Source of the DNA: Flavobacterium salilacus subsp. salilacus
Lineage (GTDB): Bacteria > Bacteroidota > Bacteroidia > Flavobacteriales > Flavobacteriaceae
Direction of reading: 5' to 3'
DNA length: 64,000 bases
NCBI RefSeq assembly: GCF_004634195.1
Contig: NZ_SKBP01000012.1
Coordinates: forward strand, 32,799-96,798
Shown here: one piece after another, positions 28,341 through 38,484 of the stretch
Position numbering within the stretch: the stretch's first letter is position 1
How the letters are laid out: every line of letters starts with the position of its first letter
Program-made: the position numbers and the translations under genes
Notes under the pieces: model-generated
Told to the model about the DNA's origin: nothing
Databases searched by the model: none
Seen by the model: only the letters and a program-made list of their open reading frames with translations

Positions 28341-28343
28341 TAA

Positions 28344-28371
28344 AAAAAAGCCCTTTTTCAAGGGCTTTTTT
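28344..28371. terminator. Bidirectional terminator between TerB-like gene and fbp
   Basis: Perfect stem AAAAAAGCCCTT/AAGGGCTTTTTT with a TTTC loop; A-run on one side and T-run on the other, so it serves both convergent genes. Confidence 0.9.
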
Positions 28372-28376
28372 ATTAC

Positions 28377-29393
28377 TTATTGATTTGCTTCGGCTTCGCG
28401 CATAAATTCTTCTGCTTTTTCTACCATATTATAGCTTCCGCAGAAAAACGGCACACGCTGGTGCAGCTCTGTAGGCTGTATTTCCATTATTCTTTTAAAT
28501 CCGTTTGATGCTTTACCGCCTGCCTGCTCGGCTATAAATGCCATAGGGTTACATTCATAAAGTAAACGTAATTTTCCGTTGGGTGCTTTTGCACTGGTTG
28601 GGTAAATGTAAATACCGCCTTTTATCATATTTCGGTGAATGTCTGAAACCAAACTACCAATGTAACGTGACGTATAAGGGCGGTCGTTTTCCTCAAGCTG
28701 GCAATATTTTATGTAGTTTTTTACCCCCTGCGGAAAGTGTACATAGTTACCCTCGTTTATAGAGTATATTTTTCCGTCTTTAGGAAACTGCAGGTTGGGG
28801 TGCGACAGGTAGAATGTACCAATGGCAGGGTTAAGCGTAAAACCGTTAACACCGTGCCCCGTAGTATAAACAAGCATGGTAGATGTACCGTATATCACAT
28901 AGCCTGCCGCAACCTGATTGATACCCGGTTGCAAAAAATCTTCTGCCGTAACCGGTGTACCCACAGGGGTTATCCTGCGGAAAACCGAAAATATAGTCCC
29001 TACCGATACATTTACATCTATATTAGAAGAACCGTCAAGCGGATCCATAAGCACAACATATTTGTTGTTGTGGCAGCCATCCTGACCCTGTACGGTAATA
29101 AAATCATCATTTTCCTCGGAGGCAATACCACACACAATTTCGCGGTTTATAAGCGTTTGCATAAAAACCTCATTGGCATATACATCCAGTTTTTGCTGGT
29201 CTTCGCCCTGTACATTCTGTTCGCCGAATGCGCCCACAATATCCACAAGCCCGGCTTTATTCACCTTGTAGTTTACCACTTTTGCCGCAAGGCGTATGGA
29301 GTTGATAAGCCGTGATAATTCGCCCGAAGAATACTTAAATTCCTGTTGGTTTTCGATGATAAATTCGCCTAATGTTTTGTTGCGTTCTTCCAT
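28377..29393 (-). CDS. fbp: Fructose-1,6-bisphosphatase, class I
   Basis: Gluconeogenic enzyme that hydrolyses fructose 1,6-bisphosphate. 338 residues from the ATG at 29393 ([11 protein letters not shown]); the in-frame extension to 29528 is judged spurious because it is hydrophobic and unlike the family. Metal-site motifs are visible: ENDDF region, [20 protein letters not shown] (the conserved DPLDGSSN), and the C-terminal EQAGGKAS block. Length agrees with the family (about 330-340). Confidence 0.96.
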   Translation of the reverse strand: MEERNKTLGEFIIENQQEFKYSSGELSRLINSIRLAAKVVNYKVNKAGLVDIVGAFGEQNVQGEDQQKLDVYANEVFMQTLINREIVCGIASEENDDFITVQGQDGCHNNKYVVLMDPLDGSSNIDVNVSVGTIFSVFRRITPVGTPVTAEDFLQPGINQVAAGYVIYGTSTMLVYTTGHGVNGFTLNPAIGTFYLSHPNLQFPKDGKIYSINEGNYVHFPQGVKNYIKYCQLEENDRPYTSRYIGSLVSDIHRNMIKGGIYIYPTSAKAPNGKLRLLYECNPMAFIAEQAGGKASNGFKRIMEIQPTELHQRVPFFCGSYNMVEKAEEFMREAEANQ

Positions 29394-29481
29394 TACTAAA
29401 ACGTTATAGTTGAGTTGTGGCACAAATATCCAAATTTTTGTGATAAGAAAATAATTTATTATTAAATAAGGGAATACAATG

Positions 29482-29489
29482 TATTTTTG
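29482..29489 (+). promoter_or_regulatory. -7 box of the GNAT gene
   Basis: TATTTTTG, 14 nt before the GNAT ATG. Confidence 0.55.
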
Positions 29490-29503
29490 CCAAAATTTAG
29501 GGT

Positions 29504-29977
29504 ATGATACTACGCAAAGGAACACCACAGGATATGCCTGCCGTACTGGAACTTATTAAAGAACTTGCCGTTTTTGAAAAAGAACCCGATGCCGTTGTAG
29601 TGACTGTTGATGAACTGGTGAGGGATGGTTTTGGCACACACCCGCTGTTCCATACTTTCGTGGCAGAGCAGGATGGCGAAATAATAGGCATGGCATTATT
29701 TTACTACCGCTACTCTACCTGGAAAGGCAAAACCATACACCTGGAAGACCTTATTGTAAAAGAAAGTAAACGCGGCACAGGTGCAGGCAGCGCATTGTAT
29801 AAAGAAGTGATTACCTTTGCCAAAGCACAGGGCGTGCGCCGTGCAGAGTGGGTAGTGCTGGACTGGAACAAGCATGCCATTGATTTTTATAAACGTTCGG
29901 GCGCAAGGATTTTTACAGACTGGCTAACGGTACAAATGGACGAAGAGGGAATTACAAAATTTACACTTAGCTTATAA
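29504..29977 (+). CDS. GNAT family N-acetyltransferase
   Basis: 157 residues with the GNAT acetyl-CoA loop [14 protein letters not shown] (R/QxxGxG/A), a preceding IHLEDLIV strand and a late [21 protein letters not shown] block. The pattern is closest to the diamine/spermidine acetyltransferase (SSAT-like) branch, but the substrate cannot be fixed. Sits 16 nt ahead of the aspartate kinase gene on the same strand. Confidence 0.88.
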   Translation: MILRKGTPQDMPAVLELIKELAVFEKEPDAVVVTVDELVRDGFGTHPLFHTFVAEQDGEIIGMALFYYRYSTWKGKTIHLEDLIVKESKRGTGAGSALYKEVITFAKAQGVRRAEWVVLDWNKHAIDFYKRSGARIFTDWLTVQMDEEGITKFTLSL

Positions 29978-29993
29978 GCATTTAGGATAACAG

Positions 29994-31256
29994 ATGAAAG
30001 TATTTAAATTTGGAGGAGCATCAGTAAAAGATGCCGAAGGGATTAAAAATGTATATAATGTTTTAGAACAGGTAGGGTATAAAGATGTACTGCTCGTTAT
30101 TTCGGCAATGGGTAAAACCACCAATGCACTGGAGGTTGTTATAAAAAACTATATTGATAAATCGCCCGAACTGCAATCGTCTTTACAGGATGTAAAAAAA
30201 TACCATATCCAAATATTGCTCGACCTTTTTGAAGATGAGCATCACGAGGTATTTACGGCAGTTAACAAACTGTTTGCCGACTTAGAGTATTTCCTGAAGC
30301 ATAACAAGTCGCCCAATTATAACTTTGTGTACGACCAAGTGGTAAGCGTGGGCGAAATGGTATCAACAACCATAGTGAGCCACTATTTTAATTACAGAGG
30401 GTTGCACAACCAATGGCTGGACGTAAGGGAGTTTATTAAAACCGATACCACTTACCGCGATGCCATAGTAGATTGGGAACACACGCAGCAAAACATAGCC
30501 AAAAACATACAGCGCAAAACCCTGAACATTACACAAGGTTTCTTAGGCTCTGACGAAAATAACTTTACCACCACGCTGGGCAGGGAAGGTTCCGATTATT
30601 CGGCAGCCATATTTGCCTACTGCCTGAATGCCGAAAGTGTAACGATATGGAAGGATGTACCGGGTGTGCTTAATGCCGACCCGCGTTATTTTGAAAATGC
30701 CATATTGCTCAACCAGATATCCTATCGCGAAGCGATAGAGCTGGCGTTTTACGGCGCAACGGTAATACACCCAAAAACACTGCAACCGCTGCAACGCAAA
30801 GAAATCCCGTTGTATGTAAAATCGTTTATTAACCCGTTATTGCCGGGCACAAGTGTGAGTAAGGGTGCCGATTTAGAACCGCATACCAGTTGCTATATCG
30901 TAAAGAAAAACCAACTGTTGATATCCCTGTCATCACTCGATTTCTCTTTCATCATGGAAGAAAACATAAGCGAGATATTTGCCCTGCTGCACCAATATAA
31001 AATGAAAGTGCACCTCATCCAGAATTCAGCCATCAGCTTCTCGGTATGTGTTGATGATAAATTTGGCAACTTTGGCGAGTTGAAAAAATTACTTTCTAAA
31101 AAGTTCAAAGTAACCTATAACGAAGATGTATCGCTATACACCATTCGCCACTTTACCGAAAAATCAGTAAAAGCCGTAGCCCAAAACAAAGAGGTATTGG
31201 TTAAACAGGTGAGCCGCGAAACCATGCAGATTGTGACTAAAGAGGCAGCCCCCTAA
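29994..31256 (+). CDS. Aspartate kinase
   Basis: 420 residues, monofunctional. N-terminal KFGGASV nucleotide/aspartate motif at residues 4-10, LGREGSDYSAA in the middle, FYGATVIHPKTLQPL near residue 265 and C-terminal ACT-type regulatory domains. Phosphorylates aspartate as the first step to Lys, Met, Thr and Ile. The last codons (EAAP, stop) coincide with a GC-rich repeat element that supplies the stop codon, so the natural C-terminus may have been trimmed or extended by it. Confidence 0.93.
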   Translation: MKVFKFGGASVKDAEGIKNVYNVLEQVGYKDVLLVISAMGKTTNALEVVIKNYIDKSPELQSSLQDVKKYHIQILLDLFEDEHHEVFTAVNKLFADLEYFLKHNKSPNYNFVYDQVVSVGEMVSTTIVSHYFNYRGLHNQWLDVREFIKTDTTYRDAIVDWEHTQQNIAKNIQRKTLNITQGFLGSDENNFTTTLGREGSDYSAAIFAYCLNAESVTIWKDVPGVLNADPRYFENAILLNQISYREAIELAFYGATVIHPKTLQPLQRKEIPLYVKSFINPLLPGTSVSKGADLEPHTSCYIVKKNQLLISLSSLDFSFIMEENISEIFALLHQYKMKVHLIQNSAISFSVCVDDKFGNFGELKKLLSKKFKVTYNEDVSLYTIRHFTEKSVKAVAQNKEVLVKQVSRETMQIVTKEAAP

Positions 31257-31300
31257 CCCCCAAAGGGGGGAATACCCTGTCCGCTTGACAGCAGGCGATA
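31247..31300 (+). repeat. GC-rich palindromic repeat at the end of aspartate kinase
   Basis: Begins AGCCCCCTAACCCCC, then AAAGGGGGG, and ends with TTGACAGC, the same block order as the element in ileS read on the minus strand. The TAA stop of aspartate kinase (31254-31256) lies inside it. It fills the space between convergent genes and may also act as a terminator-like hairpin. Confidence 0.65.
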
Positions 31301-31303
31301 ACT

Positions 31304-32023
31304 TTATTTATTATAAAACTCGCTGTTCCAGATGTTGGTATTAAAGTTTTTGCCTTTCCAAAAGCAGTAATATAACGCTATACCGCAAAAAGCCTTAAAG
31401 GTAAACAGGAAAGCCAGCACTATAAACTGCCCCGTGTTGTCGCCTGTAAAAAGCAATTTTGTAATAAACAGCGTAAACAGGAAGCTGGCAACGGCAAGAA
31501 ACAGTAACAAACTGCCAAAATCGCGAAACGGACGCACCATAGTTTTTCGCCATGCAGTCAGGTCGTTACCCCACTGGTGTATCAGGTAATAATAGCCGTT
31601 GCCTATAGTTGCAAACAGCAACGGGTCGTCATAATTCTTTAAGTGGAATTGTTTGGAGGGTGCCATAATCATAAAACCATTCAGGGTAATGTTATGGGCC
31701 TTTTCCAGATTTTTTATATTGCTTACCGCCTCGTCAGGAATATGATTTTTAAACAAATGGCTGCTCAAAAACCGCAGGCGGTAATCAATGCAAATTTTTT
31801 GTATTTGATTGATGTGGAATATTCTGCTACTCTCCAGCAGGTTTACATCAAAGTTGTTGAAGGTTTCCGCCCCGTCATCGCCCAGCCGTTCCCTTATTGC
31901 CACGCGTGTTTCTTCATCTTGGGCTAAAATTTTGTGTACCTCTTGTAATAATGCCTGTTCATTCAGCATTCGCTCCCTCTCGCGAAGCAACTCATCTACT
32001 AAGTTTTTCCTCTCAAAAAGCAT
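31304..32023 (-). CDS. Hypothetical protein with C-terminal membrane segments
   Basis: 239 residues. The first 150 are charged and helical (MLFERKNLVDELLRERERML onwards). Two hydrophobic segments follow near residues 172-188 and 200-218, and a short aromatic tail. No family recognised. Convergent with aspartate kinase. Confidence 0.7.
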   Translation of the reverse strand: MLFERKNLVDELLRERERMLNEQALLQEVHKILAQDEETRVAIRERLGDDGAETFNNFDVNLLESSRIFHINQIQKICIDYRLRFLSSHLFKNHIPDEAVSNIKNLEKAHNITLNGFMIMAPSKQFHLKNYDDPLLFATIGNGYYYLIHQWGNDLTAWRKTMVRPFRDFGSLLLFLAVASFLFTLFITKLLFTGDNTGQFIVLAFLFTFKAFCGIALYYCFWKGKNFNTNIWNSEFYNK

Positions 32024-32251
32024 AATTCCTTAGTTTTAAAATTCATTAGCTTAAAATTACGGAAATCACGCTAAATAAAAGAAATGTTACATGCTAAAAT
32101 ACAGTATAACAGATGTTAAAGTTTATCCTTACCCTATAGTTACTAATCCTCTTTTAATTTTTTAGTTCTGCTTATTCATCAAAAAGATTGCTTCGTCATC
32201 CTCCTCGCAATGACTATCTCGCTGCCCGCAACTATTTAAACCCAAATACAC

Positions 32252-32259
32252 TACTTTTG
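32252..32259 (+). promoter_or_regulatory. -7 box of the large outer-membrane protein gene
   Basis: TACTTTTG, 24 nt before the ATG at 32284. It lies downstream of the in-frame start at 32188, which supports the later start. Confidence 0.55.
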
Positions 32260-32283
32260 CCATTTTGGAGTTATAAAGTTGTG

Positions 32284-35200
32284 ATGCTGAAAAACGGACT
32301 TTTACTGGTGTTGCTATGCTGTACCTTCGCACTATACGGGCAGGAGATAACCACGCCCTATAAAAACCGTAAAATAACCACCGAACGCGACACGATACAG
32401 ATAGACAGCGTGAGCATTAACAAAGTATTCTTTAAGCTGCAGGACAAAATGGGCAACGATATTGATACCAGTTATTACGATATCGATTTCCGTAAAAGTA
32501 CACTGGTATTTAAAAACGGTTTCCGGTCGCCCGACACCCTCACTATGCGTTACCTGAGTTACCCCGACTACCTTACCAAAAAATACAGCATTTATGAAGA
32601 TTCGCGCGTGGTAGCAAATGATGCCGACGACGGCAACCGCTATACCATAGCCCGCGATCCGCTCACGAGGTTTCAACCGTTTGAAGGGTTAAACACATCA
32701 GGAAGCATCACACGGGGCATTACAATGGGTAACAACCAAAATGCGGTGGTAAACTCTAACCTCGACTTGCAGATAACCGGTAAAATATCGCAGCGCGTTA
32801 GCCTGCGTGCCTCCATACAGGACAGCAACATTCCCTTACAGGAAGGCGGTTATTCGCAAAAGCTCGATGAATTCGACCAGATATTTATCGAAATGTTCAG
32901 CGACAACTGGAACATTCGCGCAGGCGACTTGTTCCTGGAAAATCGCGAATCGCGTTTCCTGAACTTCAACAAAAAAGTACAGGGGCTTTCCACCGCCTTT
33001 TCTTTCGGCAAGCCCGAAGCCCGTACTACCATACACACCGCTGCGGCATTGGTGCGCGGGCAGTATGCGCGCAGCACCTTTACGGGGCAGGAAGGCAACC
33101 AAGGGCCTTATAAACTGCGTGGAGCTAACCAACAGTCCTACATACTGGTAATATCAGGTTCGGAACGGGTTTTTGTAAACGGCATCCTGCTGGAGCGTGG
33201 CGAGAGTAACGACTATATTATAGACTACAATGCGGGAGAGATTATCTTTACCACCCTGTTCCCTATCACTTCGGAAATGCGTATTAATATCGAATACCAG
33301 TATTCCGAGCGCAGCTATACCCGTTTTGTGTCCTACGGTGGTATTACCCACGAAAATGACGGCTGGAGCATTGGCGGTTATGTATATTCGGAAAATGATA
33401 TAAAAAACCAGCCTTTGCAACAAAACTTGTCCGAGCAGCAGGTGGAAACCCTGAAACAGGCAGGTGATGATAACAGCCTGATGACGGCACCATCGGCGTA
33501 TGTGGACACTTATTCGGAAAATAAAATATTGTATCGAAAAACCATCATAAACGGTTTTGAAGTTTTTGAATATTCCAATAATCCTGATGATGAGTTGTAT
33601 AATGTTACCTTTAGTCTTGTGGGGAATAATCAGGGTAATTATGTATTGAGCAATACTGATGCCATAGGGCGTATTTATGAATACGCTCCTCCCGTTGGCG
33701 GTGTGTTGCAGGGTAATTATGAACCCATAACCCGCTTAACGCCCCCCACCAAGATACAGATAGCTACCGTGTTGGGGAAATACAACCCAAGCGAAAAAAC
33801 TTATATAGATTTTGAAACAGGATTGAGCAATAACGACCTTAACCTGTATTCGCCTATTGATGATGATGATAATAACGGTTTTGCCGGAAACCTGAATGCC
33901 AAACAACGCTTATATACAAGTGAAGCGTGGGAGCTTGATGTTTTTGGCAATTTCCAGTATGTACAAAAAGATTTCCGCACCATAGAGCGACTGTATAACA
34001 TAGAGTTTAATCGCGACTGGAACTTAGACGGTGTGGTTACTATGGGTGCGAACCAAAGTTTCCTGATAGCAGGAACAACGTTTCGATTGCCCCAAAAGGG
34101 GCAGGTAAAATATCAGGCAGAGCAGCTTGATTTTTCCAACACTTTTTCGGGTACGCGCCACGTGGTTGACGGGATGTTTACCTTCAACAAATTAATGGTT
34201 AAAAACCAAGGCAGTTGGCTGGAAAGCGACAGCGATTATGCCTCATCTACTTTTATTCGTAATGAGGCATTGACAAAATATCACGTGGGTAAAAACTGGG
34301 TGGGTGGCTCTTTTAGGATGGAAAACAATGAGGAGAAAATAAAAGCAACGGGCGAATTTTCGGCTTTAAGCCAACGGTTTAATGAGGTTGGGGCATTTGT
34401 GGGTCGTGGCGACAGCACTAAGGTATATGTAGAAGTGGGTTACCTGCAACGTGCCAATGACAGCTTGGTAGCCGGAGCTTTGAAAAAAGTAAATACTTCG
34501 CATTCCTATTACCTGAAATCAAGACTGGTGCAAACCGAAAAAAGCGACCTGACCCTGTTTGTAAACTATAGAGAACTAAAGTTTGAAGACCCCGCCATAC
34601 GCGATGAACCTTCGCTTAACTCGCGCGTACTGTATAACGACAGTTACTGGAATCAACTGGTGCAGGTTACTACGGCTTACGAAACGACATCGGGTACTAT
34701 TGCACAACAGGAGTTTACCTACCTTGAGGTAGAACCCGGGCAGGGGGTATATATGTGGAACGACTATAACGAAAACGGCATACAGGAACTACAGGAGTTT
34801 GAGGTAGCACCCTTTCCTGACCAAGCGAAGTATGTACGGGTGTTTTTGGCCAACCAGATTTTTGTGCGCACGCACCAAAACAAGTTTTCGCAGTCGCTTA
34901 CGCTTAACCCTACACAGTGGCAAAATGCAGGAGGTGTTAAAAAGTTTCTTTCTTACTTTTACAATCAGTCGTCTTTCCTTATTGACAGAAAAATAGAGCG
35001 TGACGGGGGTAACTTCGACCTCAACCCTTTTTCGTCAGGAGAAAAAAACCTGCTGGGCATCACATCGGGCATTCGCAACAGTTTGTTTTACAATCGCGGT
35101 AAACAAGATCACTCTGTTACTTATACCTATACCAAAAACAGGACTAAAACGCTGCTAACATCAGGCTCTCAGGAAAACGACAATAACTCGCACCAGTTGC

Positions 35201-35703
35201 AATATGCTCACTTACTGCAAAAAACATGGTTGTTTGGGTTAACGGGACAAATGACGGAATCCTCTACCTACTCTGAAAATTACGGCAGCCGTAATTATGA
35301 GATAGACAGCTATCTGGCAGGTCCTAAAATATCGTATATCTTTTCGCGTAATGCGAGTTGGGATATTTTTTATGAATACCGCAGCAAGGAGAACCGTATT
35401 GGCGATGCGGAAACTTTATACCAGCAACGTTTGGGTACATCTTTTACCTATGCTTCGGAAAAACAATTTACAACAAGCGGAGAGTTCTCATTCTATAAAA
35501 ATGATTTTACAGGAAATCAGCTAAGCCCCGCCGCATTCCAAATGCTGGAAGGCTTACAGGCAGGCGAAAACCTTACGTGGCGATTGCTGTTGCAAAAAAA
35601 CCTCACGCAGTTTTTGGATGTAAATGTAAGTTATCAGGGACGTAAAAGTGAAACAAGCAAGGCTATACACACAGGCAGTGTGCAGTTGAGGGCATATTTT
35701 TAA
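32284..35703 (+). CDS. Large predicted outer-membrane/surface protein
   Basis: 1139 residues from the ATG at 32284, which opens a clean Sec signal peptide (MLKNGLLLVLLCCTFALYGQ). The N-terminal third carries GSITRGITMGNNQNAVVNS, LQITGKISQRVSLRASIQD, LRGANQQSYILVISGSERV and IDYNAGEIIFTT, motifs I associate with a Bacteroidota family that shares segments with the SprA translocon protein. The last several hundred residues alternate polar and aromatic residues and end ending in RAYF, as in outer-membrane barrels. Whether it forms a channel is inference. Its stop overlaps the convergent 35700 gene by 4 nt. Confidence 0.75.
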   Translation: MLKNGLLLVLLCCTFALYGQEITTPYKNRKITTERDTIQIDSVSINKVFFKLQDKMGNDIDTSYYDIDFRKSTLVFKNGFRSPDTLTMRYLSYPDYLTKKYSIYEDSRVVANDADDGNRYTIARDPLTRFQPFEGLNTSGSITRGITMGNNQNAVVNSNLDLQITGKISQRVSLRASIQDSNIPLQEGGYSQKLDEFDQIFIEMFSDNWNIRAGDLFLENRESRFLNFNKKVQGLSTAFSFGKPEARTTIHTAAALVRGQYARSTFTGQEGNQGPYKLRGANQQSYILVISGSERVFVNGILLERGESNDYIIDYNAGEIIFTTLFPITSEMRINIEYQYSERSYTRFVSYGGITHENDGWSIGGYVYSENDIKNQPLQQNLSEQQVETLKQAGDDNSLMTAPSAYVDTYSENKILYRKTIINGFEVFEYSNNPDDELYNVTFSLVGNNQGNYVLSNTDAIGRIYEYAPPVGGVLQGNYEPITRLTPPTKIQIATVLGKYNPSEKTYIDFETGLSNNDLNLYSPIDDDDNNGFAGNLNAKQRLYTSEAWELDVFGNFQYVQKDFRTIERLYNIEFNRDWNLDGVVTMGANQSFLIAGTTFRLPQKGQVKYQAEQLDFSNTFSGTRHVVDGMFTFNKLMVKNQGSWLESDSDYASSTFIRNEALTKYHVGKNWVGGSFRMENNEEKIKATGEFSALSQRFNEVGAFVGRGDSTKVYVEVGYLQRANDSLVAGALKKVNTSHSYYLKSRLVQTEKSDLTLFVNYRELKFEDPAIRDEPSLNSRVLYNDSYWNQLVQVTTAYETTSGTIAQQEFTYLEVEPGQGVYMWNDYNENGIQELQEFEVAPFPDQAKYVRVFLANQIFVRTHQNKFSQSLTLNPTQWQNAGGVKKFLSYFYNQSSFLIDRKIERDGGNFDLNPFSSGEKNLLGITSGIRNSLFYNRGKQDHSVTYTYTKNRTKTLLTSGSQENDNNSHQLQYAHLLQKTWLFGLTGQMTESSTYSENYGSRNYEIDSYLAGPKISYIFSRNASWDIFYEYRSKENRIGDAETLYQQRLGTSFTYASEKQFTTSGEFSFYKNDFTGNQLSPAAFQMLEGLQAGENLTWRLLLQKNLTQFLDVNVSYQGRKSETSKAIHTGSVQLRAYF

Positions 35704-36185
35704 TTAAAGTATTCTTTTTCTTTAGCAGAAAAAGCATCTGACTGATTGACGTACTTCTTGGTAAAACTTTTTAAATCTTTAGACTGTTTACTGTAATTTT
35801 TTATAAGAAAGGCTTTATCTTCTTCAATTTCAGACTTGTATCCTGTAATCCAAGGCACATTATCCTGAATGTTAAGCCGTATCAGTCGGGCTTCGTAGTT
35901 ATCAGGAGTTTTCGTTATGGTAGTTTCCAGCATATCAGTACCCCGGTTAAAAAACCTTGCTTTGGTAATCAGCCCTCTTTCATATTTTGCCATCAGCACT
36001 ACAGAGGCTGCTTTGTAAGCCATGAGGGTTGCATCCTGTCCTTCCTCAATATTTTGTAATGAATTATAGAAGCTATCAGCACTTTCTTTGGATTGGGCTG
36101 CATTAATGTAACGCTGCCTCACTGTTTCCAGTTCGGGAGTAGCAGTAATCAATAAAAACAAAACACAAAACGAGATTAGTTTCAT
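35700..36185 (-). CDS. Hypothetical exported protein
   Basis: 161 residues with a signal peptide (MKLISFCVLFLLITAT) and a helical, charged mature region (ETVRQRYINAAQSKESADSF onwards, and the tail DAFSAKEKEYFN). No family recognised; probably periplasmic. Its 3' end overlaps the large outer-membrane protein gene by 4 nt on the opposite strand. Confidence 0.7.
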   Translation of the reverse strand: MKLISFCVLFLLITATPELETVRQRYINAAQSKESADSFYNSLQNIEEGQDATLMAYKAASVVLMAKYERGLITKARFFNRGTDMLETTITKTPDNYEARLIRLNIQDNVPWITGYKSEIEEDKAFLIKNYSKQSKDLKSFTKKYVNQSDAFSAKEKEYFN

Positions 36186-36275
36186 AAAAGCCGATACTAT
36201 ATTTTACAATCAGCAAATTAAAGAGTATTTATTGAAAAAATCATACTGTTTGTATTTTTTCTAACAGAAAAACAA

Positions 36276-36304
36276 AAAGGGCTTCCTGTAACAGAAAGCC
36301 CTTT
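36276..36304 (-). terminator. Terminator of the six-gene operon
   Basis: Stem AAAGGGCTT/AAGCCCTTT; on the minus strand it is followed by TTTTTGTTTTT. It lies 28 nt after the last gene of the operon. Confidence 0.8.
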
Positions 36305-36331
36305 CTTTGCATGAATAATAAAAAACTGTAC

Positions 36332-38482
36332 TTATTTTTTTATAACTTTAAATGATGTCATTGCTCCGTTTGGTGCATATACCTGTACAAAATAAGTACC
36401 TGCTCCCAAAGATTCCATATTTACAATAACTTCATCGTTGTTGGCTTCCTGATTGATTACATTTTGCCCAAGCAGGTTCACTACAGCCACTTTTGCAACA
36501 GTAGTTTGCCCCGAAATAATTAGCACATCAGTAACCGGGTTAGGATAGAGTATAATATTGTTTTTAGTAATACCCTCTATACTCAATGCCTCATTTGCAG
36601 TAACCATAAACGGTTCGCTCTCACAACCGTCAACGGTTTGGGTTACATAATACTCTCCGCCATCAACAAGGGCTGTACTTGTTTCTATTTCAACAAGCTG
36701 CATACCGGCATTCATAATATACCAGGTAATTATTACACCACCTTCTACAGCAATTTCCAAATCTTCTACGGTTTCGCCCGGAGTAAATTCTTGTTCAGAA
36801 TCTCCCACAGGAGCTGTAGGTATTGCATTAATGGTAATATTTACTTCCTCTCTTTCGCTTTCGCAGAAACCGTTGCTTTGTGATACATAATATATACCTG
36901 ATGCTGTTATTGTCATATTAGCATCCAAAGGTGTTCCTCCTGTAGCCATATCATACCATACCGGTATAAGGAAACCTTGATTTCCAACAGTTGTAACCTC
37001 AACTGCGCCTAATATTACCTCTCCGCAAAATGCCTGATCTTCGGCAATAGGGTTACTAAGCGGGCCAATTGTTACCACTACTTCTGTTCTTCCGCTGGTG
37101 CATCCGTCCAGCATTTGCTCTACATAGTAGCTGCCCGAAGTCAACACTTCCGTATCGGCTAAGGCTGTACCTCCCGTAGGAACATCATACCAACTAAGCG
37201 TGGCCCCGACAGCGCCGTTTGCTATTAAATTGAGCACCGTAGCGCCTTCGCAAAATTCTTGTGCAGCATCGGCAACAGGGCTGGTAGTGTTAATAATAGT
37301 TACTGTAAAACTATCTTCCGCACTACAGTTTGGCGTAGTACCCGACTCTGCATAAATATAGATTAATTGGGTAGCGGTAACCACATCTCCCTCCATGAGC
37401 ATAGTACCTGTTCCACCCGGACCGGTATAGTAGTTACCTACTGTAAGTGCAGGCAATTCATATTCGTTACATACGGACTGGTCATCCGGGGCAACTGCAT
37501 TTGGAGTAGTGTTAATTGTTACGGTAAAGCTGTTTTGATCAGTACAGTTTGGTGTAGTACCTGTTTGTGTATAAATATAAATTAATTGTGTAGTGGTAAT
37601 TATAGTACCTGCCGTTAGCATTGTGCCTGTGCCTCCTGTACCTGTATAGTAGTTATTACCTGCCGCCAATGCCGCAAGAGTATAACTGTCACAAGCGGTA
37701 ACATCAGGTAGGTCTTGTGCTGTAGCAGTTGCAATGGCTATGGAAACAGATGTTCTTGTGCTCTCGCAAGCATCTACTGTTTGCGAAACATAATAGGTTC
37801 CTGTTGAAACAGGAGCCGAACTTGCCAGTGCCGTGCCGCCTGTTGGTGCGGTGTACCAGCTAAATGTTGCTCCGGTAGCTCCGGTAGCCACAAGGTTGGC
37901 AACAGTAGCGCTACCACAAAATGTTTGTGCCAAAGCTGTAGGCGCAGCGGGTGGTATGCAAGTAAAAGGTCTGTTAAGCTGATATCCTCTGTTCGGACCG
38001 TGATTTGCCAAAGCGTAAGATGCTGACTGTGAACGCGCATAAGCAAAATCGATATTGGCATTGCTGTACACAAATGTATGATCGTTTGCATCTCCTGTAT
38101 TAAAAGCGCGTGTGGCAATAATGGTTCTTGTTGAGCCTGAAACCGTGTTGGAAGTTACTGTCCAGTTATTAACAGCATCGTTAGAGGGTGTGGCACCAAC
38201 TCCGTTATGCACGGCATCTACCAGTGTAGTACCGTTATAATATACTAAGTCCTGCCCGGAAGCCATACCCCCGCCGCTCGTTCCCGGAAAAATACCGAAT
38301 TGAAGGGCAAACCACCTGTCCGATGGTCCTGTAAGGGTTAAAGTTGCTGTTGTTGTGCTATTGTTAAGCACCAATTCGGCAGTCATCCCCGTAACGAGGT
38401 TAACGCTACCGGTAGTTTTTGACTGCGCCCACAAGCCCAGCGAAGCCAGCATAAAAAGAATAAAGAGTACTAATTTTTTCAT
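36332..38482 (-). CDS. T9SS-secreted protein with DOMON-like head and Ig-like repeats
   Basis: 716 residues from the ATG at 38482, which follows the ankyrin stop by 2 nt. Signal peptide to about residue 20, then a DOMON-like region (residues 25-175; DRWFALQFG, GQDLVYYNG, RAFNTGD), a fold known to bind haem or sugars. Four or more Ig-like modules of 60-90 residues follow, with the repeated pattern CxxATV..L.A.G..G, SWY, GT/SYYVSQ, DxCES. The end is a type A T9SS sorting domain (NIILYPNPVTDVLIISG to SFKVIKK). It should be secreted or surface-attached by T9SS. Confidence 0.88.
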   Translation of the reverse strand: MKKLVLFILFMLASLGLWAQSKTTGSVNLVTGMTAELVLNNSTTTATLTLTGPSDRWFALQFGIFPGTSGGGMASGQDLVYYNGTTLVDAVHNGVGATPSNDAVNNWTVTSNTVSGSTRTIIATRAFNTGDANDHTFVYSNANIDFAYARSQSASYALANHGPNRGYQLNRPFTCIPPAAPTALAQTFCGSATVANLVATGATGATFSWYTAPTGGTALASSAPVSTGTYYVSQTVDACESTRTSVSIAIATATAQDLPDVTACDSYTLAALAAGNNYYTGTGGTGTMLTAGTIITTTQLIYIYTQTGTTPNCTDQNSFTVTINTTPNAVAPDDQSVCNEYELPALTVGNYYTGPGGTGTMLMEGDVVTATQLIYIYAESGTTPNCSAEDSFTVTIINTTSPVADAAQEFCEGATVLNLIANGAVGATLSWYDVPTGGTALADTEVLTSGSYYVEQMLDGCTSGRTEVVVTIGPLSNPIAEDQAFCGEVILGAVEVTTVGNQGFLIPVWYDMATGGTPLDANMTITASGIYYVSQSNGFCESEREEVNITINAIPTAPVGDSEQEFTPGETVEDLEIAVEGGVIITWYIMNAGMQLVEIETSTALVDGGEYYVTQTVDGCESEPFMVTANEALSIEGITKNNIILYPNPVTDVLIISGQTTVAKVAVVNLLGQNVINQEANNDEVIVNMESLGAGTYFVQVYAPNGAMTSFKVIKK

Positions 38483-38484
38483 AA

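Noticed and set aside
29394..29528. N-terminal extension of fbp
   Set aside because: The extra residues are hydrophobic and absent from the family; [11 protein letters not shown] at 29393 is the natural start.
32188..32283. Earlier start of the large outer-membrane protein
   Set aside because: It precedes the -7 box at 32252 and would bury the signal peptide.
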